From Actinophytocola sp963825445 (GTDB lineage: Bacteria; Actinomycetota; Actinomycetes; Mycobacteriales; Pseudonocardiaceae), in contig CAWGTM010000019.1 of NCBI GenBank assembly GCA_963825445.1, positions 186,001 to 250,000 on the forward strand: a stretch of 64,000 bases of DNA, given 5' to 3'. Under the pieces are notes generated by a model. The model saw nothing but the letters and a program-made list of their open reading frames with translations, had not been told where the DNA came from and made no database searches. Positions 1-8,376 of the stretch are shown in pieces. The stretch's first letter is position 1; each line of letters opens with the position of its first letter. The translations under genes were made by a program, and so were the position numbers.

Positions 1-22
1 GAAGACAACAAGGAGAGCTGAC

Positions 23-517
23 ATGAACGCCACGACCACAACCGGTACCGCCAAGGTCACCCTGATCGGCGACGACCAGATTCTGATCACGCGTGAGTTC
101 AACGCGCCCAGGAACCTCGTCTGGAAGGCGTACACGACGCCGGAACTCGTCGCGCGCTGGTGGAGCGGTGACTTCGGTGCCAAGGTCGACGCGGAGATCG
201 ACCTGCGCGTCGGCGGCTACTGGCGGTACTTCATGAAGGGCGACGACTGGGAGGTCGGCTTCCACGGCACCTACCAGGAGGTCACGCCGCACGAGCGGCT
301 CGTCCACACGCAGGTCTACGAGGGCATCCCGGACGGTGAGGAGCAGGCCGCCGTCGTCACGGCGACGTTCACGGAGGTCGACGGCCGCACGATGGCCGAG
401 CTGCACATCCTGCACGCGACTCCCGAGGGCCGCACGGCACACATCGAGTCCGGCATGGAGACGGGGATGCAGTCCTCGCTGGACCACCTGGAGCGGGTCG
501 CTGTCGAGCTGGCGTGA
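23..517 (+). CDS. SRPBCC/AHSA1-type START-fold protein
   Basis: The 164-residue protein has the AHSA1-like layout: an early strand ending REFNAPRNLVWKAYT, a WW pair near residue 47 (ARWWSGDFG), a GG-containing turn (RVGGYWRYF), and a long C-terminal helix (residues about 140-164). The fold holds a hydrophobic ligand. Members often pair with ArsR regulators; the upstream gene lies outside the window, but an ATGA at the start codon is compatible with a coupled upstream stop. The Shine-Dalgarno AGGAGAG sits 7 nt before ATG. A strong hairpin terminator follows. The fold assignment is confident; the ligand is unknown. Confidence 0.85.
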   Translation: MNATTTTGTAKVTLIGDDQILITREFNAPRNLVWKAYTTPELVARWWSGDFGAKVDAEIDLRVGGYWRYFMKGDDWEVGFHGTYQEVTPHERLVHTQVYEGIPDGEEQAAVVTATFTEVDGRTMAELHILHATPEGRTAHIESGMETGMQSSLDHLERVAVELA

Positions 518-520
518 GCA

Positions 521-551
521 CTGGTGGCCAGGGTGCTCCCCTGGCCACCAG
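521..551 (+). terminator. Hairpin terminator after the SRPBCC gene
   Basis: A perfect 13-bp stem (CTGGTGGCCAGGG with CCCTGGCCACCAG) and a 5-nt loop begin 4 nt after the stop codon. There is no long U tract, which is usual for high-GC actinobacteria. Confidence 0.75.
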
Positions 552-594
552 CCGTTATCCATAAGTTCGATAATCTACATTATGTTAAGTAAGC

Positions 595-627
595 GGTTCG
601 GGGGTCCTCCCAGGAGGATCTCGAACC
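595..627 (+). promoter_or_regulatory. Hairpin that buries the ribosome binding site of the next gene
   Basis: The 33 nt just before the ATG at 628 can fold on themselves. GGTTCG at 595-600 pairs with CGAACC at 622-627, and TCCTCC at 605-610 pairs with GGAGGA at 613-618 across a 2-nt loop. GGAGGA is the only good Shine-Dalgarno for the gene, so the folded leader would hide it. Upstream lies an AT-rich stretch with the palindrome ATAAT-CTAC-ATTAT (570-583), a likely promoter or operator. Pairing is seen; translational control is inferred. Confidence 0.5.
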
Positions 628-1203
628 ATGACGGTGGACCAGCACGGCAGGTTGGCGGAGCACCGCCCGCTCTGGCGCGACGCGAAGAACCTGGCGGACC
701 TCGGTGAGCTGATGGCGCAGTGGTTGGAAGGGAAGATCACCTACCAGCCCGCGTACTTCTCGCATACGCCCGCGGCCGAGACCACCGGACTCGTGGACGT
801 GCTCGCCGGGGTCAACCGGGCCGGCCTGCTCACCACGTTCTCCCAACCCGGTCAGCCCTACCGCGACGGGGCCGGGCAACGAGCGTCGATCGACGGGTTC
901 GGCACCGACAAGACGATCCTGCGACTGCAGGACCTCACCCTGGGCACCGACCTGATCCTGATCCTGTTCGCCCCGGGCTGTCCGGGCGGAGGTCAGGTCC
1001 CGGTCACGGTGATGGGTGGCGGGGAATGCACCTGGCTGGGACTCTCCCTCGACGCGGATGATCTGCACCAGTACTACAACGCGGATCTCTGCGAGCGTGG
1101 CCTGGACGCGGTGCGGACCGCCTGGCAGGTCAACCTCATCGACCCGGTCTGGGGACGCAACACCCTGCTGTGGGACGTCCTCCGGAAGTTCAGCGCCGGC
1201 TGA
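628..1203 (+). CDS. DUF6919-like hypothetical protein
   Basis: This 191-residue soluble protein resembles the actinobacterial DUF6919 family. An N-terminal helix (DAKNLADLGELMAQWLEGKI, residues about 18-37) precedes a segment VLAGVNRAGLLTTFSQPG (about 59-76), both typical of that family as I recall it. The C-terminal part is rich in charged residues and ends near WDVLRKFSAG. There is no signal peptide or membrane segment. Function is unknown. Its leader forms a hairpin over the Shine-Dalgarno, so translation may be regulated. It converges on the GNAT gene. Confidence 0.6.
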   Translation: MTVDQHGRLAEHRPLWRDAKNLADLGELMAQWLEGKITYQPAYFSHTPAAETTGLVDVLAGVNRAGLLTTFSQPGQPYRDGAGQRASIDGFGTDKTILRLQDLTLGTDLILILFAPGCPGGGQVPVTVMGGGECTWLGLSLDADDLHQYYNADLCERGLDAVRTAWQVNLIDPVWGRNTLLWDVLRKFSAG

Positions 1204-1272
1204 GCCGCGCGTGGATGTGCATGTCGTGCCAGCCGTCCACGTGGCGGTGATGATCATGGGCACGGGTCATTC

Positions 1273-1791
1273 TCACAGCCGTTGGGCCAGCACCTGGCCG
1301 GGCCAGTCCGTGTCCTTCACCCGCACGGTGAACTGCTCGGCGCGGGTGAAGCCCTGCTTCTCGTAGTACCGGACCAGGGCGCCGTCTCCGCCGGCGAAGC
1401 AGTCGACGCGGAGCAGGTTCATGCCGAGTCCTCGGGTCAGCACCCGGGCGTGGTCCAGCAGTTCGGTACCGATGCCGCTCCCCTGGGCCGCACGCTCGGT
1501 CACCAGCAGCCGGACGTACTGCTCCGGTTCGATGGCGGGCGGGATGAACGGCAACGCGTCGCCGACGGCCAGCGCGCCGACGACAGTGCCGTCCCGCTCG
1601 GCGACCCACAGTTCCTGGTCGTCGGCGAATCCCCTGATCTGGTCGATCCGCTTCTGGTTGGTGGAGTGGGGTTCGGTCCCCCACTGGTCGGTCCGACCGA
1701 GTGCGACCAGCCATTCGGTCGCGCGGTCCAGCAGCCCGAGCACCGCGTCCACGTCGGACGACCCACCGCGTCGAATTTTCAGCGAACTCAC
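1273..1791 (-). CDS. GNAT family N-acetyltransferase
   Basis: The 172-residue protein has a GNAT fold. The acetyl-CoA pyrophosphate loop appears as ERAAQGSGIGTELLDHA (about residues 97-113, the Q/R-x-x-G-x-G/A motif), followed by the late YYEKQGFTRAEQF strand that closes the cofactor pocket. The substrate cannot be read from the sequence. The start is GTG. It is divergent from the DUF1905 gene across 60 bp that contain the palindrome CTCACC-G-GGTGAG at 1828-1840, which may be an operator. Confidence 0.85.
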   Translation of the reverse strand: MSSLKIRRGGSSDVDAVLGLLDRATEWLVALGRTDQWGTEPHSTNQKRIDQIRGFADDQELWVAERDGTVVGALAVGDALPFIPPAIEPEQYVRLLVTERAAQGSGIGTELLDHARVLTRGLGMNLLRVDCFAGGDGALVRYYEKQGFTRAEQFTVRVKDTDWPGQVLAQRL

Positions 1792-1827
1792 CCGTCAAGC
1801 ATGTCGAAAACCCGTCGATGGTTTCTA

Positions 1828-1840
1828 CTCACCGGGTGAG
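1828..1840. promoter_or_regulatory. Palindrome between divergent GNAT and DUF1905 genes
   Basis: CTCACC-G-GGTGAG is a perfect 13-bp dyad in the short divergent intergenic region, directly before the AGGAGGA ribosome binding site of the DUF1905 gene. It could be an operator; no regulator is adjacent on this side. Confidence 0.25.
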
Positions 1841-1851
1841 AGGAGGACATC

Positions 1852-2124
1852 ATGAAGTTGGACAAGACGTTCACCGCCCCGCTGCTGCAGAGTTCCGCGA
1901 AGGGTGGGTGGACCTACGTGCAGATGCCGGGCTCGGCGGAGTTCTTCGGCACCCGTGGCCTGGTGAAGGTGCGCGGCACGATGGACGGCGAGCCGTTCGA
2001 GAGTTCGTTCATGGCGCTCGGCGACGGCACCCACAAGCTGCCGGTGAAGGGTGATCTCCGCACCCGGCTGGGCAAGCAGCCGGGCGAGGAGATCACCGTG
2101 CACCTCGACGAACGCCTCAACTAG
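1852..2124 (+). CDS. DUF1905 domain protein
   Basis: This 90-residue protein matches the compact beta-barrel DUF1905 family: an N-terminal strand (FTAPLLQSS), a central GTRGLVKVRGTMDGEPF hairpin, and a C-terminal KQPGEEITVHLDERL strand. Such proteins are often fused or adjacent to DUF5655/YdhG or VOC-type small proteins; their biochemical role is not established. A strong AGGAGGA ribosome binding site lies 6 nt before ATG. Its stop codon overlaps the stop of the convergent VOC gene. Confidence 0.8.
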   Translation: MKLDKTFTAPLLQSSAKGGWTYVQMPGSAEFFGTRGLVKVRGTMDGEPFESSFMALGDGTHKLPVKGDLRTRLGKQPGEEITVHLDERLN

Positions 2125-2543
2125 CCGCGTGCTTTGAGGATCTCGACGTAGTGCGGGTTGTACATGACGCCGAGCACGTTGCCGAACGGGTCGATCACCG
2201 CGGCGGTCGCGAACCCGCTGTCGCCGCGTGGGGTGATCGGGTCGTGGAGGGTGGCGCCCAGTTCGAGGAGCCGGGCGACGGTCTTCTCGAGGTCGTCGAC
2301 GTGCCACTGCATGATCGCTCCCCCGGGCCGGTCGGTCTGGTGGTTCGGCGGGGCGTACTTGCGGTCGATGAAGCCCAGTTCGTCCTCGTCGTCGCCGACG
2401 CGGAACTCCATGTAGGCCGGCTGGGCGGCTCCGGGCGGGGTGACGAAGAAGTACGGCTCGATGCCGAGCAGGTCCGTGTACCACTTCCGCGTGGCGTCCA
2501 TGTCGTCGGTGTAGAAGGAGATGGTGGCGAAGCCTCGCAACAT
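2121..2543 (-). CDS. VOC (glyoxalase/dioxygenase-fold) protein
   Basis: The 140-residue protein has the paired beta-alpha-beta-beta-beta units of the vicinal oxygen chelate fold: FATISFYTDDMDATRKWYTDLLG at the start, and IDPFGNVLGVMYNP near the end (the D-P-x-G-N turn typical of the family). Which metal or substrate it binds cannot be told. A GAGGAG ribosome binding site precedes the ATG. It is divergent from a WYL regulator with a clear palindrome between them, suggesting control by that regulator. Confidence 0.85.
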   Translation of the reverse strand: MLRGFATISFYTDDMDATRKWYTDLLGIEPYFFVTPPGAAQPAYMEFRVGDDEDELGFIDRKYAPPNHQTDRPGGAIMQWHVDDLEKTVARLLELGATLHDPITPRGDSGFATAAVIDPFGNVLGVMYNPHYVEILKARG

Positions 2544-2587
2544 TTCGTGCTCCTCAGTTCGTCTTGGTAAAACCCATCCTGCGGCAT

Positions 2588-2612
2588 AAAGTGCTCACCA
2601 ACTGAGCACTTT
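2588..2612. promoter_or_regulatory. Operator-like palindrome between VOC and WYL regulator genes
   Basis: AAAGTGCTCA and TGAGCACTTT form a perfect 10-bp inverted repeat with a 5-nt spacer, 19 nt upstream of the WYL regulator start and 45 nt upstream of the divergent VOC gene. The position fits autoregulation and co-regulation of the VOC gene by the WYL protein (inference). Confidence 0.6.
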
Positions 2613-2630
2613 GTTGAGGACACTTTCCGT

Positions 2631-3581
2631 ATGCGCGCAGACCGCCTGGTGGCCACTCTCCTGTTGATGCAGACCCGCGGCAGGGTGACGGCCGCCGAGC
2701 TGGCCGAGGAGCTGGAGATCTCCGTGGCCACCGCGCGGCGCGACCTGGAGGCGCTGTCGTCGGCCGGGGTGCCCGTGTATCCGCAGCCGGGTCGCGGCGG
2801 CGGGTGGTCGTTGGTCGGCGGCGCGCGTACGGACCTCAGCGGATTGACGGCCAGCGAGGCGCAGGCGTTGTTCCTGCTGGCCGGGCCGGCGGCCGGAGTC
2901 TCCCCCGAGGTCCGCTCGGCGCTGCGCAAGCTGGTCCGGGCGCTGCCCGGCCCGTTCCGCGCGGACGCCGAGGCGGCCGCCGAAGCCGTGGTGATCGACC
3001 CGGCGCGGTGGGGCGCGGCGGAGAAACCGCGCCCGGTGCTGGTGGCCGCGTTGCAGAGCGCGGTCGTGCGCCGCCGCAAGGTCCGGATCGGGTACAAGCA
3101 GCAGCAGCGGCTGGTCGATCCGTGGGGCGTGGTCGACAAGGACGACGTCTGGTACCTCATCGCCGGCACCGAGCGGGGGCAGCGGACGTTCCGGGTCGAT
3201 CGGATCACCGAGCTGGAGGTGACCGACGAGGCGGCGCCCCGGCCGGACGACTTCGAGCTGGCGGACGCCTGGGCGCGGGTGGTCGACCAGATGGAGGCGC
3301 GACGCTCGCTCGTGTCGGCCACCGTGCTGATCCCGGAGCGGCTGCTGTTCGTGCTGCGTGACCACTTCGGCCGCCACTGCGAGCACCTGGAGACCCTGGC
3401 CGACGGTCGGGCGCGGGTGCGGATCGCGGCCCACACTCCCCTGTCGATCGCCGAGCAGGTGGCGGGGTGGGGTACGACCGTGGAGGTGCTGGAGCCGGCG
3501 TCGGTGCGGGCCGAGCTGGCGCGGTTGGGTGCGGAACTCACGACGCGGTATGCGGCAGGCGCCGCCACACCAGCACCATGA
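2631..3581 (+). CDS. WYL-domain (YafY/PafC-type) transcriptional regulator
   Basis: The 316-residue protein has an N-terminal winged helix-turn-helix (residues 1-60, with ELAEELEISVATARRDLEAL as the HTH) and a WYL domain (about 135-230; here VVDKDDVWYLIAG and the following R-TFRVDRI strand). A C-terminal WCX-like region follows. WYL domains sense nucleic acid or small ligands in known members. It is one of three WYL regulators in the window and is divergent from a VOC gene with a palindrome between them. It probably acts as a local repressor. Confidence 0.85.
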   Translation: MRADRLVATLLLMQTRGRVTAAELAEELEISVATARRDLEALSSAGVPVYPQPGRGGGWSLVGGARTDLSGLTASEAQALFLLAGPAAGVSPEVRSALRKLVRALPGPFRADAEAAAEAVVIDPARWGAAEKPRPVLVAALQSAVVRRRKVRIGYKQQQRLVDPWGVVDKDDVWYLIAGTERGQRTFRVDRITELEVTDEAAPRPDDFELADAWARVVDQMEARRSLVSATVLIPERLLFVLRDHFGRHCEHLETLADGRARVRIAAHTPLSIAEQVAGWGTTVEVLEPASVRAELARLGAELTTRYAAGAATPAP

Positions 3582-3608
3582 GCGCCCCGATCGCCACGGG
3601 CACGACGA

Positions 3609-3675
3609 AGCTCTCCCGAAATGTGGATACAGCGACAGATCGACAGCGCGTCTGTCCGGCTGTCTCGGGAGAGCT
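3609..3675. terminator. Nested stem-loop between convergent genes
   Basis: AGCTCTCCCGA (3609-3619) pairs perfectly with TCGGGAGAGCT (3665-3675). Inside it GACAG and CTGTC form an inner hairpin. It lies between the converging WYL and ABC exporter genes, so it could serve as a bidirectional terminator. Confidence 0.5.
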
Positions 3676-3688
3676 GGGGGCGGAACGA

Positions 3689-5524
3689 TCAGCCGCGCGG
3701 CTCCCGTGCGCCGGACCTCGGAGTGCCCATGCCGGTGGATGTCATCCGTCCGCCCTCCAGTTCATGATCGAATTCTTGAATCTGGTCGGTGCCGTGCCAG
3801 GAGCGCCACAGGTTTGCGTAGGCGCCGCCGGCGTTCACCAGGTCGTGGTGGCTGCCCAGTTCGGTGATCCGGCCGTCGGCCATGACCGCCACCCGGTCGG
3901 CGTAGTGCGCGGTGTGGAGGCGGTGGGCGATGGCGATGACCGTGCGGCCGGTGAGCACGGCGGCCATGGCGCGTTCGGCGTGCCGCGCGGTCGCCGGGTC
4001 GAGCAGCGCGGTGGCCTCGTCGAGGATCACGGTGTGCGGATCGGCCAGCACGACCCTGGCCAGCGCGAGTTGCTGGGCCTTCGGTGCGTCCAGGCGGGTG
4101 GCGCCGGGCCCGAGGTCGGTGTCGAGGCCCTCGGGCAGCTCGCGCACCCAGTCGGCGTCGACCGCGGCCAGGGCCCGCAGCATGGTGTCGTCGTCGGCCG
4201 TGGGCGAGGCGATCGCGAGGTTGTCGCGGACGCTGCCGAGGAAGACGTGGTGTTCCTGGGTGACCAGCACGATGCGGCGGCGCAGCTCGTCGGGCGTGAG
4301 GTCGGCGACCGGCACTCCGCCGACCGTGATGTCACCGGTGCGGGGGGCGTCGACGCCGGCCAGCAGCCGCCCGAGGGTGGACTTGCCGGCGCCGGACGGG
4401 CCGACGATCGCGAGCCGCTCCCCCGGCCGCACGGCCAGGTCGACGCCGTGGAGCACGTCGCGGTACGGTGTAGGCGTAGCGGACGCCGGTCACCTCGAGG
4501 CGGTCGTCGCGGGGTTCGGCGCCGCCCGTGGGTTCGGTGCCCGCCAGGCCGACGCCCTTGATGCGGGCCATGGACGCGCCGCTGCGTTGCAGTTCCTCCA
4601 TCCACATGAGGATCGAGGTGAGTGGGTCGATCACCTGCATCACGTAGAGGCTGGCGGCGATGACCGCGCCGAGGCTGACCAGGTCGTTGAGGTAGCAGAT
4701 GCCGCCGACCAGGATCATGAGCGCGACCGCGAGGGTGTGGCTGATGTCGGAGGCCGGGAACAGCACGCACCGCAGGAACAGCGTGCGGACGCGGGCGGCG
4801 AACGCGGCGCGGACCCGGTCGTCGCCGTCCCGCACGCGCCGGTCGGCCAGGTCGAACGCCTCGATCGTGCGCGCGCCCTCGGCGGTCGCGGCCAGGGTCT
4901 CGGACACCTCGGAGGCGGCCGCGCCCTCGGCCAGGTAGGCGGTGCGGGCCCGACGGAGATACCAGCGGCCGGCCACCCACATCCCGGAGGTGCCGGCGAC
5001 CGCGCACAGGCCGAACAGCGGGTGGACCACGAACACCGCGGCGAACAGGAACAGCGACCGCAGCACGTTGACGAAGACCTCGGGCGCGGCGTGGCGGAGC
5101 GGCGTTGCCGACCGTGGCGATGTCGCCGGTGGTGCGGGTCATCAGGTCGCCGGTGCCGGCCTGCTCGACCACCGCGGTCGGCAGGGCGAGGGTGCGGTCC
5201 ACGAACTCCTCGCGCAGCCGGGCGAGCGCTCGTTCGCCGAACCGGTGGCGCGAGGAGAGCGGGGACACGCGGGTGAGCAGGATCTGCGCGAGCGGCGAAC
5301 CCGAGGGATCGCGAGCGCGAGCCGGTCGACCATGCCGACGTCGGCGTCACCGGCTTCGACGTGGTCGACGATCCGGCCGATCCAGCCACGGCGCGGCGAG
5401 CCCGGCCAGCGGCGGCGAGGCAGATGGTGGTGAGAACGAGCGCCATGGCTCCGACGGTCGTCACGGATGAGCTGCCACCCGGCCCGACGAACGGTCGCCC
5501 GCGTCGGCGACGGGGCAACCTCAC
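3689..5524 (-). pseudogene. ABC exporter half-transporter, second subunit (multiple frameshifts)
   Basis: Homology runs continuously through at least five reading-frame changes (near 5510, 5395, 5300, 5100 and 4470). The N-terminal half is a type IV exporter membrane domain; segments such as GAMALVLTTICLAAA and LRSLFLFAAVFVVHPLFGLC are membrane spans. The C-terminal ATPase has an intact Walker A (GPSGAGKST) and Walker B (VILDEAT), but the signature is replaced by LDAPKAQQLALAR instead of LSGGQ. That is typical of one partner of an asymmetric heterodimer. A GTG start overlaps the partner's putative TGA. Indels sit in G/C runs, so sequence error is as likely as decay. Confidence 0.7.
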
Positions 5525-7245
5525 GGGGACCAGCTCCTCGTCGGCACCCCTGAACGCGAGGGCACGGTAGCCGGGTTCGGTGATCAGCAGGTCGGCGTGG
5601 GTGCCGGTGGCCGCGACGACGCCGTCCACCAGGTAGGCGACCCGGTCGGCGCGGTCCAGCAGCAGCGGGGACGTACCGGCCACCACGGTGGTGTGGCCGT
5701 GGCGGGCGTCGCGCAGGCGGTCGGCGATCATGGACTCCGTGTGGGCGTCGACCGCCGAGGTGGGCTCCACGAGCAGCAGGATCTCCGGTTCGGCGAGCAG
5801 GACGCGGACCAGACGCAGCCGTTGCCGCTGACCGCCGGACACGTCGCGACCCTGGGCCTGCACGGCCGACTCGAGGCCGTCGGGCAGACCGGCCACCACG
5901 TCCTCGGCCAGCGCCGCGTGGATCGCGCGGCCCAGCTCGTCCTCGTCGTGGTCGCGGCGGGTGGCGACCGTGTCGCGCAGGCGGCCGGCGAACAGGAACG
6001 CCTCGTTCTCCGCCACCAGGATGCGGCGACGCACCTCGTCGAGCGGCATCGACGCGAGCGGAGTGCCGCCCCAAGTGACGGCCGAATCGGTGTAGCGGCC
6101 CAGGCGATCGACCAGCGCGCTCGCGTCGGCCGGGGTGGCGGTGGTGATCGCGAGCAGTTCGCCCGGGTGGCACGGTCAGGCCGGAGTCGGGGTCGTGCAG
6201 GTCGGCGGGCCGGCGCGGGGTCGGCTCGCTGTCGACCGCGGTGCGTACGGCGGGTTCGAGCCGCAGGATGCGCACGACGCGGCGCGCGGCGACCAGCCCG
6301 CGGCTGATGTCCTGGGCGCCCTCGATGAAGAAGAACACGGGAGTGGCGAGCACGGCCACGTAGCCGTAGACGGCCACCATCTCGCCGACCGTGATCTGGC
6401 CCGGCGGCCGCCATCCGCGCGGCCAGCCACGTGACGGCCGCCAGGAACACCATGGGCAGGCCGACCGACACCGACGTGATCCAGCTGGTCAACCGCACCC
6501 ACGCGGTAGCCCTCGTCGCGCAGCGCCTGGGAGCGGGTGCGGTAGCGGGCGGCGAAGCGGTCCTTGCCGCCGATGCCGCAGAGCACCCGCAGGCCGGCCA
6601 CGATGTCGCCGGCGCGGGCAGCGAGTTCGCCCTGCTGGTCGCGGTAGACGGTCTCGGTGCGGCGCAGCCGGTTCAGCAGCGGGGTCAGGCAGCCGATGAG
6701 CATGGGGACACCGAGCAACACGACGACCGCGAGCACGGGAAATCGTGAACAACAGCGACCGCCACGGCCGCGTAGGCGATGACCCCGCCAACACCCGGAC
6801 CGGTCACGGTCATGGTCCGGGCGATCCGATCGAGGTCCGCCGCGCCGACCGTGACGACCTCGCCGGTGGTGACCCTGCGGGGCAGCACCGCGCCGAGCCG
6901 CACCGCGTGACGCACGACCACCTGCACCGTGCGGAAGGCGGCGTCGAGCCGGATGAACGTCATGGTCCGGTGCCGCATGAGCCCGACGAACGCGTTGGTG
7001 GTGCCGGCCAGGAGGATCGCGCCGACCCAGCCGAACAGGGCACCCAGGTCGCGAGCACGCAGCCCGTCGTCGATGGCGCGGGAGATCAGGTACGGCGGCA
7101 CCATCAGCAGGAGCATCCACAGCGTGCCCCAGGTGACGCCGAGCGCCACCCGCCACCGTTGCTTCTTCACCAACCACCACAGGTAGCGGGCCGAGCCGCG
7201 GGCGTCGGGTGTCCCCGGATCGCGGTACGGAAGCTTGGGGGGCAT
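5521..7245 (-). pseudogene. ABC exporter half-transporter, first subunit (multiple frameshifts)
   Basis: The product starts MPPKLPYRDPG and enters a membrane domain (about residues 30-300, e.g. VTWGTLWMLLLMVPPYLIS), then an ATPase. Frame changes occur near 6735, 6490, 6410 and 6165. The signature VSGGQRQRL is canonical but Walker B reads LLLVEPTSAVD, with valine where the Mg-binding aspartate should be. Together with the partner's degenerate signature this predicts one dead and one live ATP site, the known arrangement of heterodimeric exporters. The substrate is unknown. The end is placed at the TGA overlapping the partner's GTG and is approximate. Confidence 0.7.
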
Positions 7246-7333
7246 ACCTACACCCTAGGAACCCCCGTCACTCATTTTCCGACTGGAGGTTCACCCCGCC
7301 GGTGGTACCGACTCACGGCATACTCTGGTGGCG

Positions 7334-8224
7334 ATGGAGGCGAACCCAGACCGGTGCTCGACCGTGGCCGAGGTGCTCGGTGAGCCGCTGGCCGGCACCT
7401 CGGCGACAGCCCGGGCCTGGTTGTGCGTCGAGCAGCCCGGACCGTGGGGCCGCGACGCGCTGTCCGCGAGCCACCTCGACACCGGCCTCGCGGCCGAACT
7501 GTCGGCGCTCGCCGAGGGCACCGGGGTGCGGATCGTGCTGATCCGCCGGCCCGGCAGCCACCCCGACCGGCACCGGCCGGTCCCCCGCCACGTCTACCTC
7601 GCGCACACCGCGCCGGGCAACACGTGGCTGGAACGCGCGCTGATCACCGACCCGAAGGAACTGCTGGACCTGGACTTCGCGCGCGTCGGCGCCGGCGAGT
7701 CCGGGCTGCTCGGTCCCACGGTCACCACTCCCCTGCTGCTGGTGTGCACGAACGGCCGCCGCGACGTGTGCTGTGCCTTGCTGGGTCGCCCGATCGCCGC
7801 GGCTCTGGCGGGTTCCCACGGTGAGGCCGTGTGGGAGTGCACCCACATCGGCGGGCACCGGTTCGCGCCGACCGCCGTGCTGCTGCCGACGGGGTATTCC
7901 TACGGCCACCTGTCCGAGGCGGCGGCGGGCCGGCTGCTCACCGGATCAGGGGTGTCGCTGGCGGGCTGCCGGGGCCGGTCCACGTGGTCGGCGGCCGGTC
8001 AGGTGGCGGAGCTGGCGGTGCGCGACCTGACCGGCGAACGCGACGCGGACGCTCTGACGGTCGACGTGCTGGAGGTATGGCTCGCCGAGGTAACGCACGT
8101 GGACGGCCGACGCTGGCAGGTCACCATGGGCGAGCGCGAGGTGTCGGCGGGCCGGAAGGCAAGCTGCACGGCCGCCCTGACCCCGGCGATCGCGCTGGAA
8201 GCACTGACCGTCACCGCCCGCTGA
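7334..8224 (+). CDS. Sucrase/ferredoxin-like protein
   Basis: This 296-residue protein belongs to the Suc/Fer-like family, which has a thioredoxin-like ferredoxin fold. Visible hallmarks are the N-terminal CSTVAEVLGEPLAGT, the cysteine-rich CTNGRRDVCC (about residues 139-148, putative Fe-S ligands), and the HIGGHRFAPTAVLLPTG block that follows. Redox function is inferred from the family. I choose the ATG at 7334 over the GTG at 7328 because a TACTCT -10-like element ends 7 nt before it, suggesting a leaderless transcript. It is divergent from the ABC exporter pair. Confidence 0.85.
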   Translation: MEANPDRCSTVAEVLGEPLAGTSATARAWLCVEQPGPWGRDALSASHLDTGLAAELSALAEGTGVRIVLIRRPGSHPDRHRPVPRHVYLAHTAPGNTWLERALITDPKELLDLDFARVGAGESGLLGPTVTTPLLLVCTNGRRDVCCALLGRPIAAALAGSHGEAVWECTHIGGHRFAPTAVLLPTGYSYGHLSEAAAGRLLTGSGVSLAGCRGRSTWSAAGQVAELAVRDLTGERDADALTVDVLEVWLAEVTHVDGRRWQVTMGEREVSAGRKASCTAALTPAIALEALTVTAR

Positions 8225-8231
8225 GGCTGCG

Positions 8232-8263
8232 CATGATGACCAGTCCGGTCGCGCACAATGACC
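8232..8263. repeat. 22-bp-period intergenic repeat, two units
   Basis: CATGATGACC at 8232-8241 recurs as CACAATGACC at 8254-8263, exactly 22 bp later. The same 10-bp core repeats three times with the same 22-bp period, on the other strand, at 55765-55818. A 15-bp stretch around the first core (TGCGCATGATGACCA) is identical at both loci. Function is unknown. Confidence 0.55.
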
Positions 8264-8376
8264 AATGCCGAGCGCCGCGGCCTGCGGACCAAGATCGACA
8301 GGCGGCCACGGCCCCCCGTTGTCCACCGTAGTCGCGAGCACCGACCATTTCGGAAGCGGATAGAAGGTGAGGCGCG

